DNA of 64,000 nt from CAZYTM01 sp964649725 (GCA_964649725.1 CAZYTM010000008.1:116601-180600); one strand, 5' to 3'. Shown: positions 52,242 through 61,115, numbered from the stretch's first letter. A program made the numbers and translations. The notes: generated from the sequence alone by a model not told the origin.

Positions 52242-53297
52242 CTAACCCCTTTTGCGCAGCAGAAAGCCGCTAAGACCTGCGATTGCCAGCGTGAGCAGCG
52301 CGCCGATAATACCGGCCAGAGTGGTGCCTGACCGCTCCCCTTTTTTCTCGTCCCCTTGCACCACTGCCGCTTTGGCCCCATGATCTGGCACCAGCCCCTC
52401 GCTCTTGTTGGCAGCAGGTTTTCTGAATGTATAGTCAGGGAGGAAGGAGAGCCTCTGCTGCAGCCTCGCCAGCTGACCATGCAGACCCTCTTCCGCCCCC
52501 TTCAACTCCTCCCTGCCGGTGACTCTGCTGATCGACCACTCCAGCCCGTCCGGCTTGGCCGAGGCAAACCAGGAGAAGATGCCGCCAGTCAGGAGTGCCG
52601 CGACCAGAAAGGCGAGCAGCAGGTTGCGCAGCGGCCGGCCGGCAGTTGCAGCGATCACCCCCCCCTGTTGCAGTTCCGGCCTGGCCCGGTAGACGAACGC
52701 CAGTACAGTTGCCGTCACCACCCCTTCGACAATGCCGATAGCGAGATGGATCGGCTGCATCAGCAGGAGAAAGGTGCTGAAGGGGAGTGCCGATATCCCG
52801 GAGCTGGTCGTCTCCAGCACCACCCCGAGCGCACCGAGCTGCAGGCCTGTTACTGCTGCAATTATGGCGGCAAAGGTGAGCCGCCCCTGGTTCCCCCCAC
52901 CCTGGAGTAACTTCCGGTAGATGAGCGGATAGGCGATGAAGGCCGGGAAAAAGCCAAGATTGAAGATGTTGCAGCCTAACGCCAGCAGCCCTCCATCGGC
53001 AAAGAAGAGCGCCTGTACGGTCAGGACCGAGGCGATGACAAGGAAGGCGGCATGGGGTCCGAGCAGCACCGCCAGGAGCAGCCCACCCCCCAGATGGCCG
53101 CTGGAACCGGTGGCCGGGATGGTGAAGTTGACCATCTGGGCGGCAAAGATGAAGGCACCCAGCACCCCCATCAGCGGCACCTTCCGGTCATCCGGATCGC
53201 TTTTCACCTTTGCCGAACAGTAGACGATGGCCCCTGCCGTAGCAGCCCATACGGCCCCGCCTACTGTTGGCGAGACAAGCGCGTCGGCCATATGCAT
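52242..53297 (-). CDS. nikMN: Fused nickel ECF substrate-binding component NikM-NikN
   Basis: Residues 1-210 are the CbiM/NikM integral membrane S-component. The N-terminus MHMADALVSP provides the conserved metal-binding start (the amino group and His2), and VNFTIPATGSSGHLGGGLL is the second metal-site region. The C-terminal part has a PDGLEWS motif typical of NikN/CbiN-like PDGLE domains, a periplasmic linker and a last transmembrane helix (GALLTLAIAGLSGFLL). The 351-residue length matches NikMN fusions. A NikR-type palindrome lies 27 bases upstream. Confidence 0.94.
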   Translation of the reverse strand: MHMADALVSPTVGGAVWAATAGAIVYCSAKVKSDPDDRKVPLMGVLGAFIFAAQMVNFTIPATGSSGHLGGGLLLAVLLGPHAAFLVIASVLTVQALFFADGGLLALGCNIFNLGFFPAFIAYPLIYRKLLQGGGNQGRLTFAAIIAAVTGLQLGALGVVLETTSSGISALPFSTFLLLMQPIHLAIGIVEGVVTATVLAFVYRARPELQQGGVIAATAGRPLRNLLLAFLVAALLTGGIFSWFASAKPDGLEWSISRVTGREELKGAEEGLHGQLARLQQRLSFLPDYTFRKPAANKSEGLVPDHGAKAAVVQGDEKKGERSGTTLAGIIGALLTLAIAGLSGFLLRKRG

Positions 53298-53323
53298 AGC
53301 AGCGCCCTTTCAATAAAACCTAC

Positions 53324-53350
53324 GTGCTACACTTCTATATTTCGTAACAC
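53324..53350 (-). promoter_or_regulatory. NikR-type operator upstream of nikMNQO
   Basis: On the minus strand GTGTTAC, 13 bases, GTAGCAC: an inverted repeat matching at 6 of 7 positions. It fits the GTGTTAC-N13/14-GTAACAC operator described for NikR in deltaproteobacteria. It lies 27 bases before the nikMN start. In the 338-base gap (53298-53635) it is the only signal I can identify. NikR itself is not in the window. Confidence 0.75.
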
Positions 53351-53635
53351 GACAAAGGTACATTGCAGGGAATTGTGTGTCAAGTAATTTTGCGCCATAT
53401 CGATCTTAAAATACTCCACCGGGATTGACTATAAACCATATATTGCTAGACTCCGCTTTAGAGAGAGCGGCAGAGTCGCAGGTTTGGCATGATAGTTGTT
53501 TATTACCAGAGAAAGTGCAGTTCTGAACTGATTCCCCTGCTGCAGGTAAACATTTGTGGACAAAGCTGTTGCATCTGTAAGCAATAATGACAATATTTGC
53601 CAGTCTGCAGCACCACCCGGACCGATGGGGATGAG

Positions 53636-54121
53636 ATGAAGAGCCCCTCCCGCTACATAGTCGCTATGCTCCTGACCGGGATCTACTGCCTGATCCTCCT
53701 CACCCCCCTTGCGCCTTTGTCGCTCAAATCGCCCCGCCTGGCCCACGCCATCACCGGCGAGTGCAGCGGCGACTGCAATATCTGCGGCTGTTCCCTGGAA
53801 CGGAGCGCGACCCGCACCTGCTGCTGCTGGCAGAAAAAGCTGCAACATGAACAGGGGCAGGGTGAGAACGGGGAGGCCGACTGCTGCAAAATAGCGAAAA
53901 AAGCGAAGAGTGGCAAAACTATCTGTACCGCCCCACCCTGCGGCAGCGGCAAGCAGTTCGCCTTCTGGAGCGGGGAAAAGTTGGAGCAGCTCCCCTACCG
54001 CTTCAGCAACTGCTCCATGCTCGTCAATGAAGAGATCCTTGCCCCGAACCGGATCGGCAGCCTCACCAGCCGATCGATCCCGCCACCTGACCCGCCGCCG
54101 AAAATCAGCCCCACTGCCTGA
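53636..54121 (+). CDS. Cys-rich exported protein of unknown function
   Basis: The 161-residue product starts MKSPSRYIVAMLLTGIYCLI, a signal or anchor helix. Cys clusters follow: GECSGDCNICGCSLERSATR, TCCCWQKK and ADCCKIAK. A TAPPCGSGKQ segment and a Pro-rich end (SIPPPDPPPKISP) close it. The arrangement suggests a metal-binding periplasmic protein, comparable in plan to 48606-48974. It begins the plus-strand metal-related block, 154 bases before the YtkA-like lipoprotein. ATG 53636 has TGGGG upstream. No family was recognised. Confidence 0.6.
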   Translation: MKSPSRYIVAMLLTGIYCLILLTPLAPLSLKSPRLAHAITGECSGDCNICGCSLERSATRTCCCWQKKLQHEQGQGENGEADCCKIAKKAKSGKTICTAPPCGSGKQFAFWSGEKLEQLPYRFSNCSMLVNEEILAPNRIGSLTSRSIPPPDPPPKISPTA

Positions 54122-54275
54122 TCAGCAACACTTCATAGTGATGTGATTTTCCACTACGCCCCCTGCGTCAAGCAAAGGGCTTAAATGCTGAGAGGATATC
54201 TGCGCCCTGAGCAGCACTCTTCTGCATATCTGTGGCTGACAATTAAATAATGCATTTATTCTGGAGGATATTTAG

Positions 54276-55874
54276 ATGAAAATCATTCGAGCATATCTGT
54301 TTCAACTACTGAAAATATCTTTGCTCTCCCTGCTGCTGGCCGGTTGCAGCGGCAGTTCTGCTGAACCGACCACAGCTATCAGCGGTTCGGTCTTTGCCGG
54401 TCCGGCAGCGGGGAGCAGCGTATCGGTGAAAAACAGTGCCGGTACTATCGTGGCCGGCCCGGTCACTACTGCCGGCGATGGCAGCTTCACTATCGCCATC
54501 CCGACTTCGGCCCTTTCCAGCGACCTGATATTCGAGGCGAACGGTGGTACCTTTCCCGATGAAGCATCTGCGACCAGCGGCGTCACTCTCGGTGCGCTCA
54601 GCAGCCATGCTACCGGCGGCACCCTGACGGCCGGCGCTAATGTGACCATCGATCCGGGGAGCACCATCATCCAGAAGCTGGTGGCCGGAGGGAAGACCAG
54701 GAGCGCCGCGGAGACCCTCTTCAACGGCGCTTTCGGCTACACTCATGACGCAACTGTCACCCCAACTTTTGCCAACATCTCCAGCGTCGCAACCACTGCG
54801 CAAAGATTGTGCGGCCTCAGGGCTGCCGCCTTCAGCCAGTTGACCAAGGACCTGGGACTCACCCCGGCCAGACAGTTCGAATTGATCCAGGCGCTGGCCG
54901 ATGATCTCTCCGACGGCGTCCTGGACGGGAAGAAGAGCGGTGTCCCGGTCACGACCGCCTCGGGGACTCCACTCCCTGAAGATATCGGCAACCGCTTTGC
55001 CAATGCCCTGGTCTCATTTCAGAACAGCACTCTGAACAAATCAAAACTGACCCCGGACAAGATCGGCGCTCCCCCCTTCGTCAAGACCGCCCTGAGCACC
55101 AGCTACAAGGTAGAATATCTCCCTGGCGACATGGCAGCGGCCCAGGGGAAAACCTCCTTCAGGATCAGACTCACCAACCGGAGCGACGGCACGGCAGCCA
55201 GCGGCAAGACAGTTACACTGCGCCCCTACATGTACATGGCTACCAAGAGCCATACCACGCCGGCCGACCCGGTCGTCGACAATGGTGACGGCAGTTACTC
55301 CTGCACCGTCTACTACGTCATGTCGACAGCCATGAACGGCGTGTCGATGGGGGTCTGGGAGCTGAAGGTGACCATCGGCACCGAGTCGGTCATATTCTAC
55401 CCGAATGTGGCGATGCCGATGGGTAACACCCCACTGGCGAAACTTTTTGGCAGCAACGATTCCATCGCCGGGATGGCCGGTGTCGAGGCGAGGACCTACT
55501 TCCTCTTCAACGACGGCCTCAGCAGCGGCATGGGGGGGAGCTACAGCTTCAAGCTCTTCCTCGCCACCAAGGAGATGATGACCAGCTTCCCGGCGGTCAA
55601 GGTCGGCAGCCAGCTTAAAGATAAGAACGGCACTCTCTGGACGGTCAATACCATTACTGTCGAGGCCTCTACCGACAAAATCAACTGGATTGCCGCAACC
55701 GACAACGGTAATGGCCACTGGAGCGTCACCGGGCTGACCGGCCTCACCTCAGGGGTCGCCGGCAAGATCTATGTCAGGCTGACGGTGAATGGCGAACAGA
55801 AGACAACAGATGGGAGTGCCGCCGCCGGGACAAATGGCTACCAGGAATTTACCGTCACACCAAGCAGTATGTAA
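54276..55874 (+). CDS. Lipoprotein with YtkA/FixH-like domain
   Basis: The 532-residue protein has a lipoprotein signal (LLSLLLAGCSGSS). A Big/CarboxypepD-like beta domain follows (ISGSVFAGPAAGSSVSVK), then a helical middle region (about residues 130-250). The next domain (about 275-380) has the pattern of YtkA/FixH-like folds: GKTSFRIRLTNRSDGTAASG, a Met-rich RPYMYMATKSH, NGDGSYSCTVYYVMS and GVWELKVTIG. A last beta domain ends it. Met and His in the YtkA-like part could bind copper. GGAGG precedes the start. Six bases separate it from the barrel protein gene, so it heads a four-gene operon. Confidence 0.75.
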   Translation: MKIIRAYLFQLLKISLLSLLLAGCSGSSAEPTTAISGSVFAGPAAGSSVSVKNSAGTIVAGPVTTAGDGSFTIAIPTSALSSDLIFEANGGTFPDEASATSGVTLGALSSHATGGTLTAGANVTIDPGSTIIQKLVAGGKTRSAAETLFNGAFGYTHDATVTPTFANISSVATTAQRLCGLRAAAFSQLTKDLGLTPARQFELIQALADDLSDGVLDGKKSGVPVTTASGTPLPEDIGNRFANALVSFQNSTLNKSKLTPDKIGAPPFVKTALSTSYKVEYLPGDMAAAQGKTSFRIRLTNRSDGTAASGKTVTLRPYMYMATKSHTTPADPVVDNGDGSYSCTVYYVMSTAMNGVSMGVWELKVTIGTESVIFYPNVAMPMGNTPLAKLFGSNDSIAGMAGVEARTYFLFNDGLSSGMGGSYSFKLFLATKEMMTSFPAVKVGSQLKDKNGTLWTVNTITVEASTDKINWIAATDNGNGHWSVTGLTGLTSGVAGKIYVRLTVNGEQKTTDGSAAAGTNGYQEFTVTPSSM

Positions 55875-55880
55875 CCGGCC

Positions 55881-56864
55881 ATGAGACATCATATATATTC
55901 ATATTTACTTGCGGCAGCACTCCTGGCGGGTGCTGCCACCCTTTCCCCCGCTACCGCCCGGGCCGGCTCCTGCTGTGGCGGCGGCTCGGCCGCATCACTC
56001 ATCGTGCCGAAATATGCCCGGGGGGTGGCTGACCTCTCCTTTGACACCGAACTTTACAACGGTTTCTGGAATCAGGATGGCAGACATACTCCCGACCCGC
56101 CAGGCTCGGAGCTTCGGCAGTACCGCCTCAACCTCGGTGCCGGCTACCGCTTCGCCAGGGACTGGCAGGCGAGTCTCTCGCTCCCCTATGTATGGAACGA
56201 TAACCAATATTCCGGCACCTCATCGACCAGCAACGGCCTGGGTGACACCACCATCTCCCTCTGGTACGAACTGCTGGACGACAACTCAGCCTGGAAGGTG
56301 AGAGATCTGCGGGACCTTACCCCGGGGGTCACCCTGGGTCTCGCGCTGCTGCTGCCGACCGGCATCTCCCCGTACGACGACCAGTCGAGCAGTTTCGACG
56401 TCACCGGCAGGGGCTTCTACCGGCTGGACGGCAATCTGCTCCTGGAAAAGACCGTCCATCCCTGGAACGCCTCGATCTCCTTCAGCTATGGGACACATTT
56501 CGAGCGGTCGATCAACCGTGAGTACGGCAGATATGTTGAACCTTACCGGAAGCAGCTTGGCGACCGCACTGCCGCTTCGGTCTCGCTCGGTTACAATTGC
56601 GTCCTCGGTTCCGCTGGCGATTCCCTGCTCGCTGCAGCCAGCTATTCCTATCTGCATGAAGGTGAAGGGAGCATCAATGGTGCGACCGACAGCACCAGCG
56701 GCTTCAGCAAGCAGTCGGTCGGCGGCACCCTCACCTACTCCTGTACCGACCGCGACTGGAGCGCCCGGCTAGGCTGGAGCCATGCGATAGAGGAAGATGG
56801 CTGGGGGCGGAACTTCCCGACCACCGATATCATCACACTGGGGGTGCGTTATGTCTTCCGCTAG
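55881..56864 (+). CDS. Outer-membrane beta-barrel protein with SCCGGGS start
   Basis: The 327-residue protein has a signal peptide (LLAAALLAGAATLSPATARA). The mature N-terminus begins GSCCGGGSAASLIVPK, with adjacent Cys that may bind metal or form a disulphide. Amphipathic strands follow (YRLNLGAGYRFARDWQASLS, LPYVWNDN) and it ends with the terminal aromatic strand ITLGVRYVFR. The plan resembles the phenol MetA-pathway transporter-like barrels. The gene overlaps the next one by 14 bases. A channel or sensor for the same metal handled by its neighbours is an inference. Confidence 0.75.
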   Translation: MRHHIYSYLLAAALLAGAATLSPATARAGSCCGGGSAASLIVPKYARGVADLSFDTELYNGFWNQDGRHTPDPPGSELRQYRLNLGAGYRFARDWQASLSLPYVWNDNQYSGTSSTSNGLGDTTISLWYELLDDNSAWKVRDLRDLTPGVTLGLALLLPTGISPYDDQSSSFDVTGRGFYRLDGNLLLEKTVHPWNASISFSYGTHFERSINREYGRYVEPYRKQLGDRTAASVSLGYNCVLGSAGDSLLAAASYSYLHEGEGSINGATDSTSGFSKQSVGGTLTYSCTDRDWSARLGWSHAIEEDGWGRNFPTTDIITLGVRYVFR

Positions 56865-57390
56865 AATTTGCCTGATATTGCTGGCACTGCTCTGGCTGGC
56901 CGGTTGCGGTGACAATCTGCTCCCTTCGGGCGAAGACAGGCGACCGATAGTCCAGCAGGGGAGCACCGGACCGAATGTCGGCCAGCTGGCACCAGACTTC
57001 ATCAGCCAGGATACCGGCGGTAACAGCGTCACCCTGGCTTCGGCCCTTGCCGGGAGAAAAGGGGTAGTGTTATACTTCACCATGTGGTGTCCGATATGCG
57101 ACAGCCATATGAGCAACATGCGCAGCATAGTCCCTGCCTTTCCGGGGACAGGCTTCTATCTGGTCGATTATGTCTCCGGTTCGCTTGCTGACGCCGCCAA
57201 TGCTGCTTCTGCCAACGGCTACTCCGGAGCCCCCTTCATAGTCCTGGCCGACACCGCTCAGCAGTTGCTGCAGAGTTATCAGGCGACCATGGGGAGCACG
57301 GTGGTGATAGACAGCGCCGGGGTGATCAGAATGAACGAGGACTACCGAGACGGGTTGCGGCTGCAGGCAATTTTAGGTCAATTACAGTGA
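56851..57390 (+). CDS. TlpA/ResA-like thioredoxin lipoprotein
   Basis: The 179-residue protein has a lipoprotein signal (LILLALLWLAGCGDN) and a thioredoxin fold. Visible motifs are VGQLAPDFISQDTGGNSVTL, the redox centre FTMWCPICDSHM (C-x-x-C), and a cis-Pro-like region around STVVIDSAG. WCPIC resembles Sco/TlpA-type centres that reduce or load metal sites. ATG 56851 lies within the end of the barrel gene; the longer frame to 56797 is an overlap artefact. It probably acts at the periplasmic face. Confidence 0.82.
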   Translation: MSSARICLILLALLWLAGCGDNLLPSGEDRRPIVQQGSTGPNVGQLAPDFISQDTGGNSVTLASALAGRKGVVLYFTMWCPICDSHMSNMRSIVPAFPGTGFYLVDYVSGSLADAANAASANGYSGAPFIVLADTAQQLLQSYQATMGSTVVIDSAGVIRMNEDYRDGLRLQAILGQLQ

Positions 57391-57414
57391 TTAAACTATA
57401 TAGGAGAAATAACC

Positions 57415-57888
57415 ATGAAACAGTTCATCCTGCTGCTCTCATTCACTTTCACTCTGCTGTTCGGCTTATCTGCTGCACCCGGCATTGTCCGGGCTGCTGA
57501 CGACATCGAACAGCACCGCGACTGCCTCCATTGCGGCATGGACCGCAAATCCTTCGGCTACAGCAGGATGCTGGTCGTTTATGATGACGGCAGGGAGACC
57601 GGTCTCTGCAGTCTGAACTGCGTTGTCACTGAACTGGATGCCAACCAGGGGAAGAAGGTAAAAGCGTTGCTGGTTGCCGACCGGGAGAGCAGAGAGCTGG
57701 TGGCGGCAGAGCAGGCGGTCTGGGTGATGGGTGGGAGTAAACGGGGGGTGATGACGGTACGCCCCAAATGGGCCTTTGCCAACAAGGAGGGGGCGGAGCG
57801 GTTCATGAAAGAGTCCGGCGGAGCGATCATCAGCTGGGAAAGAGCCCTGGCTGCGGCCCGCGAGGATGCAGGCTCGGGGCATCGATAA
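57415..57888 (+). CDS. NosL-family metal-binding protein
   Basis: The 157-residue exported protein has a signal peptide (SFTFTLLFGLSAAPGIVRA) and a NosL domain: HRDCLHCGMDRKSFGYSRML, DDGRETGLCSLNCVVTEL, AVWVMGGSKRGVMTVRPKWA and FANKEGAERFMKESGG. NosL binds Cu(I) and delivers it to N2O reductase, but homologues occur outside denitrification. Here it is the last gene of an operon with a YtkA-like lipoprotein and a TlpA-like thioredoxin, which supports a periplasmic copper-delivery role. The start has AGGAG upstream. No nosZ is nearby. Confidence 0.88.
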   Translation: MKQFILLLSFTFTLLFGLSAAPGIVRAADDIEQHRDCLHCGMDRKSFGYSRMLVVYDDGRETGLCSLNCVVTELDANQGKKVKALLVADRESRELVAAEQAVWVMGGSKRGVMTVRPKWAFANKEGAERFMKESGGAIISWERALAAAREDAGSGHR

Positions 57889-58063
57889 AAGCGAAAGGGC
57901 CTTTATACAGTTTCTACGACCACCAAGGAGACAAAGATAGCCGAAGAGTAAGCAGCAATACAACTCACCAGGGGAGTTACTTCTATGCTCTTGACTATGA
58001 CTTACAACAAAGCGACTCTCTTAGTGCCCTTTCGTGGACTTAGTGGCTGTCAGCGTTCGACCA

Positions 58064-58708
58064 TCACCGCCGGACAAATATCTCCCGGGCCATGGCAGTG
58101 TCGATGGCAAACTCGGAAAAACCGACCCGGAAGATGTACGACGGGAAGCTCTGGGTGAGGACGATCCGGTTCCCCGGCAGCACCCCCATGGCCATCAGCT
58201 TCTGCATTTTTTTATTGTCCTCGGTCTGGATATAGGCGATCTCCCCCTCCTCGCCCGACTTCAGTTCGGTGAGCGGCACCACCCCCAGGTCACCCTGCTG
58301 CTTGGCCTCGGCACAGCAGTCGCCGGGGGGGATCGGCTTACCGTGCGGACAGGTGGTCGGGTGATTGAGCATGGTGCAGACCTTTACATCGACCCCTTCA
58401 TAGAGGAGGTGCTCGAACTGGCAAGCCTTGTCTTCGCCGGCATCACCACGGATATTGAGGACATCCATCATCAGCCGTTCGGCCAGCCGATGACGGCGGA
58501 TGGTCCGGCGCCCCTCCTCCTTCCCTTCCGGCCGGAGATAGACCCGCCCCTCGCGGACCTCGATGTAAGCCAGCTCAGAGAGTTCCCGGTAGGCCGGGTC
58601 ATCACCCGGGATCTTCAGCCAGTCAAGGTCGGCATAGCCGCGCCCCTTCTCTTCCACCGCAATCCAGAGCCCTTCGAGGATCTCTTCAGCCTTGTCGGAC
58701 AGTTTCAT
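58064..58708 (-). CDS. DtxR-family metal-dependent regulator fused to FeoA domain
   Basis: The 214-residue protein has a DtxR-like N-terminal winged helix and dimerisation region (about 1-140; RRHRLAERLMMDVLNI, QFEHLLYEGVDVKVCTML). It has the family motif NHPTTCPHGKPIPPGDCC, and a C-terminal FeoA/SH3-like domain (about 145-214; VVPLTELKSGEEGEIAYIQT, MGVLPGNRIVLTQ). Regulation by Fe or Mn is expected. It follows feoB and the zinc-ribbon gene, so the FeoA part could also serve FeoB directly. The wing region is shorter than in IdeR. Convergent with nosL. Confidence 0.88.
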   Translation of the reverse strand: MKLSDKAEEILEGLWIAVEEKGRGYADLDWLKIPGDDPAYRELSELAYIEVREGRVYLRPEGKEEGRRTIRRHRLAERLMMDVLNIRGDAGEDKACQFEHLLYEGVDVKVCTMLNHPTTCPHGKPIPPGDCCAEAKQQGDLGVVPLTELKSGEEGEIAYIQTEDNKKMQKLMAMGVLPGNRIVLTQSFPSYIFRVGFSEFAIDTAMAREIFVRR

Positions 58709-58763
58709 CGTTGCTCTCCTTCAGTTCTGACAGCCTGCACTCAGCTGCAGATATAGCAGTTAT

Positions 58764-58937
58764 TCACTTCTTCTCCAACAGCTTCTTCACTCTCCGGAGC
58801 AACTTCGGTTCCGGGACGTTCTCGTAGAAACAGCGCGGGCACCTCACCTTGTTGCAGGAATCGGGTCTCCCGCACCTGCCGCAACCCTTGATCCCTTCAT
58901 CTTCGGTGAATTCTTCGCCGCAGTAGCCGCACTTCAT
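58764..58937 (-). CDS. 57-residue zinc-ribbon protein in the feo operon
   Basis: The short gene encodes eight Cys arranged as C-x-x-C pairs plus others: KCGYCGEEF, GCGRCGRPDSC and RCPRCFYEN, followed by a basic helix (KLLRRVKKLLEKK). This fits one zinc- or Fe-S-binding ribbon. It lies between feoB and the DtxR-FeoA gene on the same strand, in the position where feoC-like genes occur. It may act as a small iron or redox sensor of FeoB. Start 58937 lies 47 bases after the feoB stop. Confidence 0.7.
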   Translation of the reverse strand: MKCGYCGEEFTEDEGIKGCGRCGRPDSCNKVRCPRCFYENVPEPKLLRRVKKLLEKK

Positions 58938-58984
58938 ATCTTTATCCCGGTTGAAGCTCAGAGTTCATTGCTGAAAACATATCT

Positions 58985-60976
58985 TCACAGCCAGTTTGTC
59001 GCCAAGAGCACCCTGTTCAACAGCCAGCCGCTGGCAAAGGCGATGGTCGTGACAAAGATGCCTATCGCCAGGGCGACCTGCAAACCCCGCTCCTTCTTCA
59101 TCACCAGAAACTGGGCAACACAGGGTATGAAGAGGGTCAGGGTAACTGCTGCAACCGCCAGCTGCCGCTGGTCGAGGATCGCCCTGCTCTGCAGGTCATA
59201 GAGGCCGGCGGCACCATAGTCGCGGCGGAAGAAGCCGAAGATGAATGCCACCGCAACATCCTCAGGGAGGCCGATGGCGGCCATGGCCGGGCTCATCGCT
59301 GTCACGGCACGGTCAAAGAGGCTGGTCAGCTTGCCGAACCAGAGGAGTACCGAGATGATGATGAAGAGCGGCAATATCTCGAGAAAGTACCAATGCATCC
59401 TGGTATAGGTCTTGGTGATGATATTGGAAAACTGCGGCAGCCGCATCGGCGGCAGTTCCATATAGAACATCGGCGTTTCGCCAGGCATCAGTCGGGCCGC
59501 CAGCAGCCCGACCAGGAGGAAAATGAGCAGCAGGCACCCCCCCCATACCAGCAGTGTGGCCGGGTTACTCGCCAGCAGCGCCATAATGACACCTAGCTGG
59601 GCCGAGCAGGGGATTGCCAGGGCGAGCAGCAGCGTGGCGATGATACGCTCCCGTACCGTCTCCAGGGTGCGGGTCACCATTGTCGCCATGGTATCACAGC
59701 CAAACCCCAGCACCATCGGGATAACCGCCCGGCCGGTAAGGCCGAAGCTTTTGAAGAGCCGATCCACCAGCAGCGCCAGGCGGGGGAAGTAGCCGCTGTC
59801 CTCGAGGATGGAGAAGAAGAGGAAGAAGGTCGCCACGATAGGGAGGATGATCCCTATCGCGTAACGGAAGCCCAGGGTGATGATCCCGTATTCGCCGACA
59901 AAGAGCTCCTGAACCGCCCGCCAGGGGATCAGCCCGTTCACCAGCGTTGTTATCCAGGGGGTGATCACCCCTTCGAAAAGGCGCTTTTCCAGCAGATCGA
60001 CCAGGGTGCCGGCACCAAAGCCGCCGACAAACTTGAACAGGCCGAAGTAGAGGACTATAAGCAGCAGCGGCACCCCGGTCAACGGCCTGACCGCCAGACG
60101 GGAGATACGCTCCCCCAGGGTTACCCGGCGTACACCGGGAAAGGTCAGGACCTCTGCCAGCAGGGCTTTGACGATCGAAGTCCGCTCCAGCGACAGATCG
60201 AGATTGAGTGAACCGCGGCGGGCATAGGTCGTCTCCTTGAGCTGTGACTCGATTGCCGGGAAGCGCTCCCCTTCGGTCCGACGGACCAGCGTCAGGACCT
60301 CCTCATCCCGCTGCAGCAAAAGGAGCGCCAGCGACTTGCGCGAAAGGGTGTACCCTCTGCCGAGGAGATCGGCCACCGCAGCGATGTCCTCTTCCAGCCG
60401 GCGGCCATAAGCGAACTGCGCCTGACTCTGCGGCAACCGGCCGGCAATGACCTGACGGATCTCTGCCACCCCCTGGTTCTTGGCAGTAGCCGCGCCGAGC
60501 ACCGGTATCCCCAGCTTCTCCTGCAACAGCGGCAGATCGATCTTGAGACCAAGCTGCTCGGCCTCGTCCATGATATTCACCACCAGCACCACCGGCAGAC
60601 CTGCCTCGATCAGCTGCAGGGTCATGGCCAGCATCCGCTCCAGGTTGCGGGCATCAAGGACATGCAGCACCAGGTCAGGCGCTTCGTTCAGCAGGATCTC
60701 CCGCGCCACCCGCTCCTCTTCGGTGATCGGCAGCAGCGCATACATCCCCGGCGTGTCGATGATCTCACAAGCCATACCAGATATTTCAGCACTACCGCGT
60801 GAGACCTCTACCGATGTGCCGGGGTAATTGGAAACTGTCACATAGGCGCCGGTCAGGGCGTTGAACAGAAGGCTCTTGCCGACGTTCGGGTTACCCACCA
60901 GCACCACCTTGCGTGGTCTCCCTGCCGGTCTGCTTCTGCTTCCATCTTCCGGAGCTGTTTGAAACGTTATACCCAT
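58985..60976 (-). CDS. feoB: Ferrous iron transporter FeoB
   Basis: FeoB imports Fe(II). The 663-residue protein has an N-terminal G domain (G1 VGNPNVGKSLLFN, G2 in SNYPGTSVE, G3 IDTPGMY, G4 NIMDEAEQ), a helical GDI region, and a membrane domain with two Gate motifs (VIPMVLGFGCDTMATM, IPCSAQLGVIMAL). Order and length are normal, but slightly shorter than E. coli FeoB (773 residues). A Fur-box-like palindrome is 40 bases upstream. It is followed by the zinc-ribbon and DtxR-FeoA genes. Confidence 0.96.
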   Translation of the reverse strand: MGITFQTAPEDGSRSRPAGRPRKVVLVGNPNVGKSLLFNALTGAYVTVSNYPGTSVEVSRGSAEISGMACEIIDTPGMYALLPITEEERVAREILLNEAPDLVLHVLDARNLERMLAMTLQLIEAGLPVVLVVNIMDEAEQLGLKIDLPLLQEKLGIPVLGAATAKNQGVAEIRQVIAGRLPQSQAQFAYGRRLEEDIAAVADLLGRGYTLSRKSLALLLLQRDEEVLTLVRRTEGERFPAIESQLKETTYARRGSLNLDLSLERTSIVKALLAEVLTFPGVRRVTLGERISRLAVRPLTGVPLLLIVLYFGLFKFVGGFGAGTLVDLLEKRLFEGVITPWITTLVNGLIPWRAVQELFVGEYGIITLGFRYAIGIILPIVATFFLFFSILEDSGYFPRLALLVDRLFKSFGLTGRAVIPMVLGFGCDTMATMVTRTLETVRERIIATLLLALAIPCSAQLGVIMALLASNPATLLVWGGCLLLIFLLVGLLAARLMPGETPMFYMELPPMRLPQFSNIITKTYTRMHWYFLEILPLFIIISVLLWFGKLTSLFDRAVTAMSPAMAAIGLPEDVAVAFIFGFFRRDYGAAGLYDLQSRAILDQRQLAVAAVTLTLFIPCVAQFLVMKKERGLQVALAIGIFVTTIAFASGWLLNRVLLATNWL

Positions 60977-61016
60977 TCTCCCTGCACCCTTTCAGGACTA
61001 ACTACATTGCTGTTTA

Positions 61017-61031
61017 TGATATTCACTTTCA
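61017..61031 (-). promoter_or_regulatory. Fur box upstream of feoB
   Basis: TGAAAGTGAATATCA on the minus strand is a 7-1-7 imperfect palindrome of the Fur type (TGAWAWT halves), 40 bases before feoB. It is similar to the perfect box before fur. Confidence 0.65.
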
Positions 61032-61115
61032 TCTGTTGCGCTAAAATAACGGCCGTTTGCAACGACCATCCGGCCTATCAATCACGCGAAAAAGATCATT
61101 TAACCATTCTACCTT

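Noticed and set aside
53298..53635. Cobalamin riboswitch expected before a cbiM-like gene
   Set aside because: No B12-box or long structured leader is present; the NikR-type palindrome lies 27 bases before the start, leaving no room.
53429..53848. Minus-strand frame of 139 codons opposite the Cys-rich gene
   Set aside because: No ribosome site, no family features, and it is antisense to a gene with a signal peptide and Cys clusters.
57893..58036. Distant inverted repeat CGAAAGGGC/GCCCTTTCG between nosL and the DtxR gene
   Set aside because: Nine bases separated by about 126 bases with no further pairing; likely chance.
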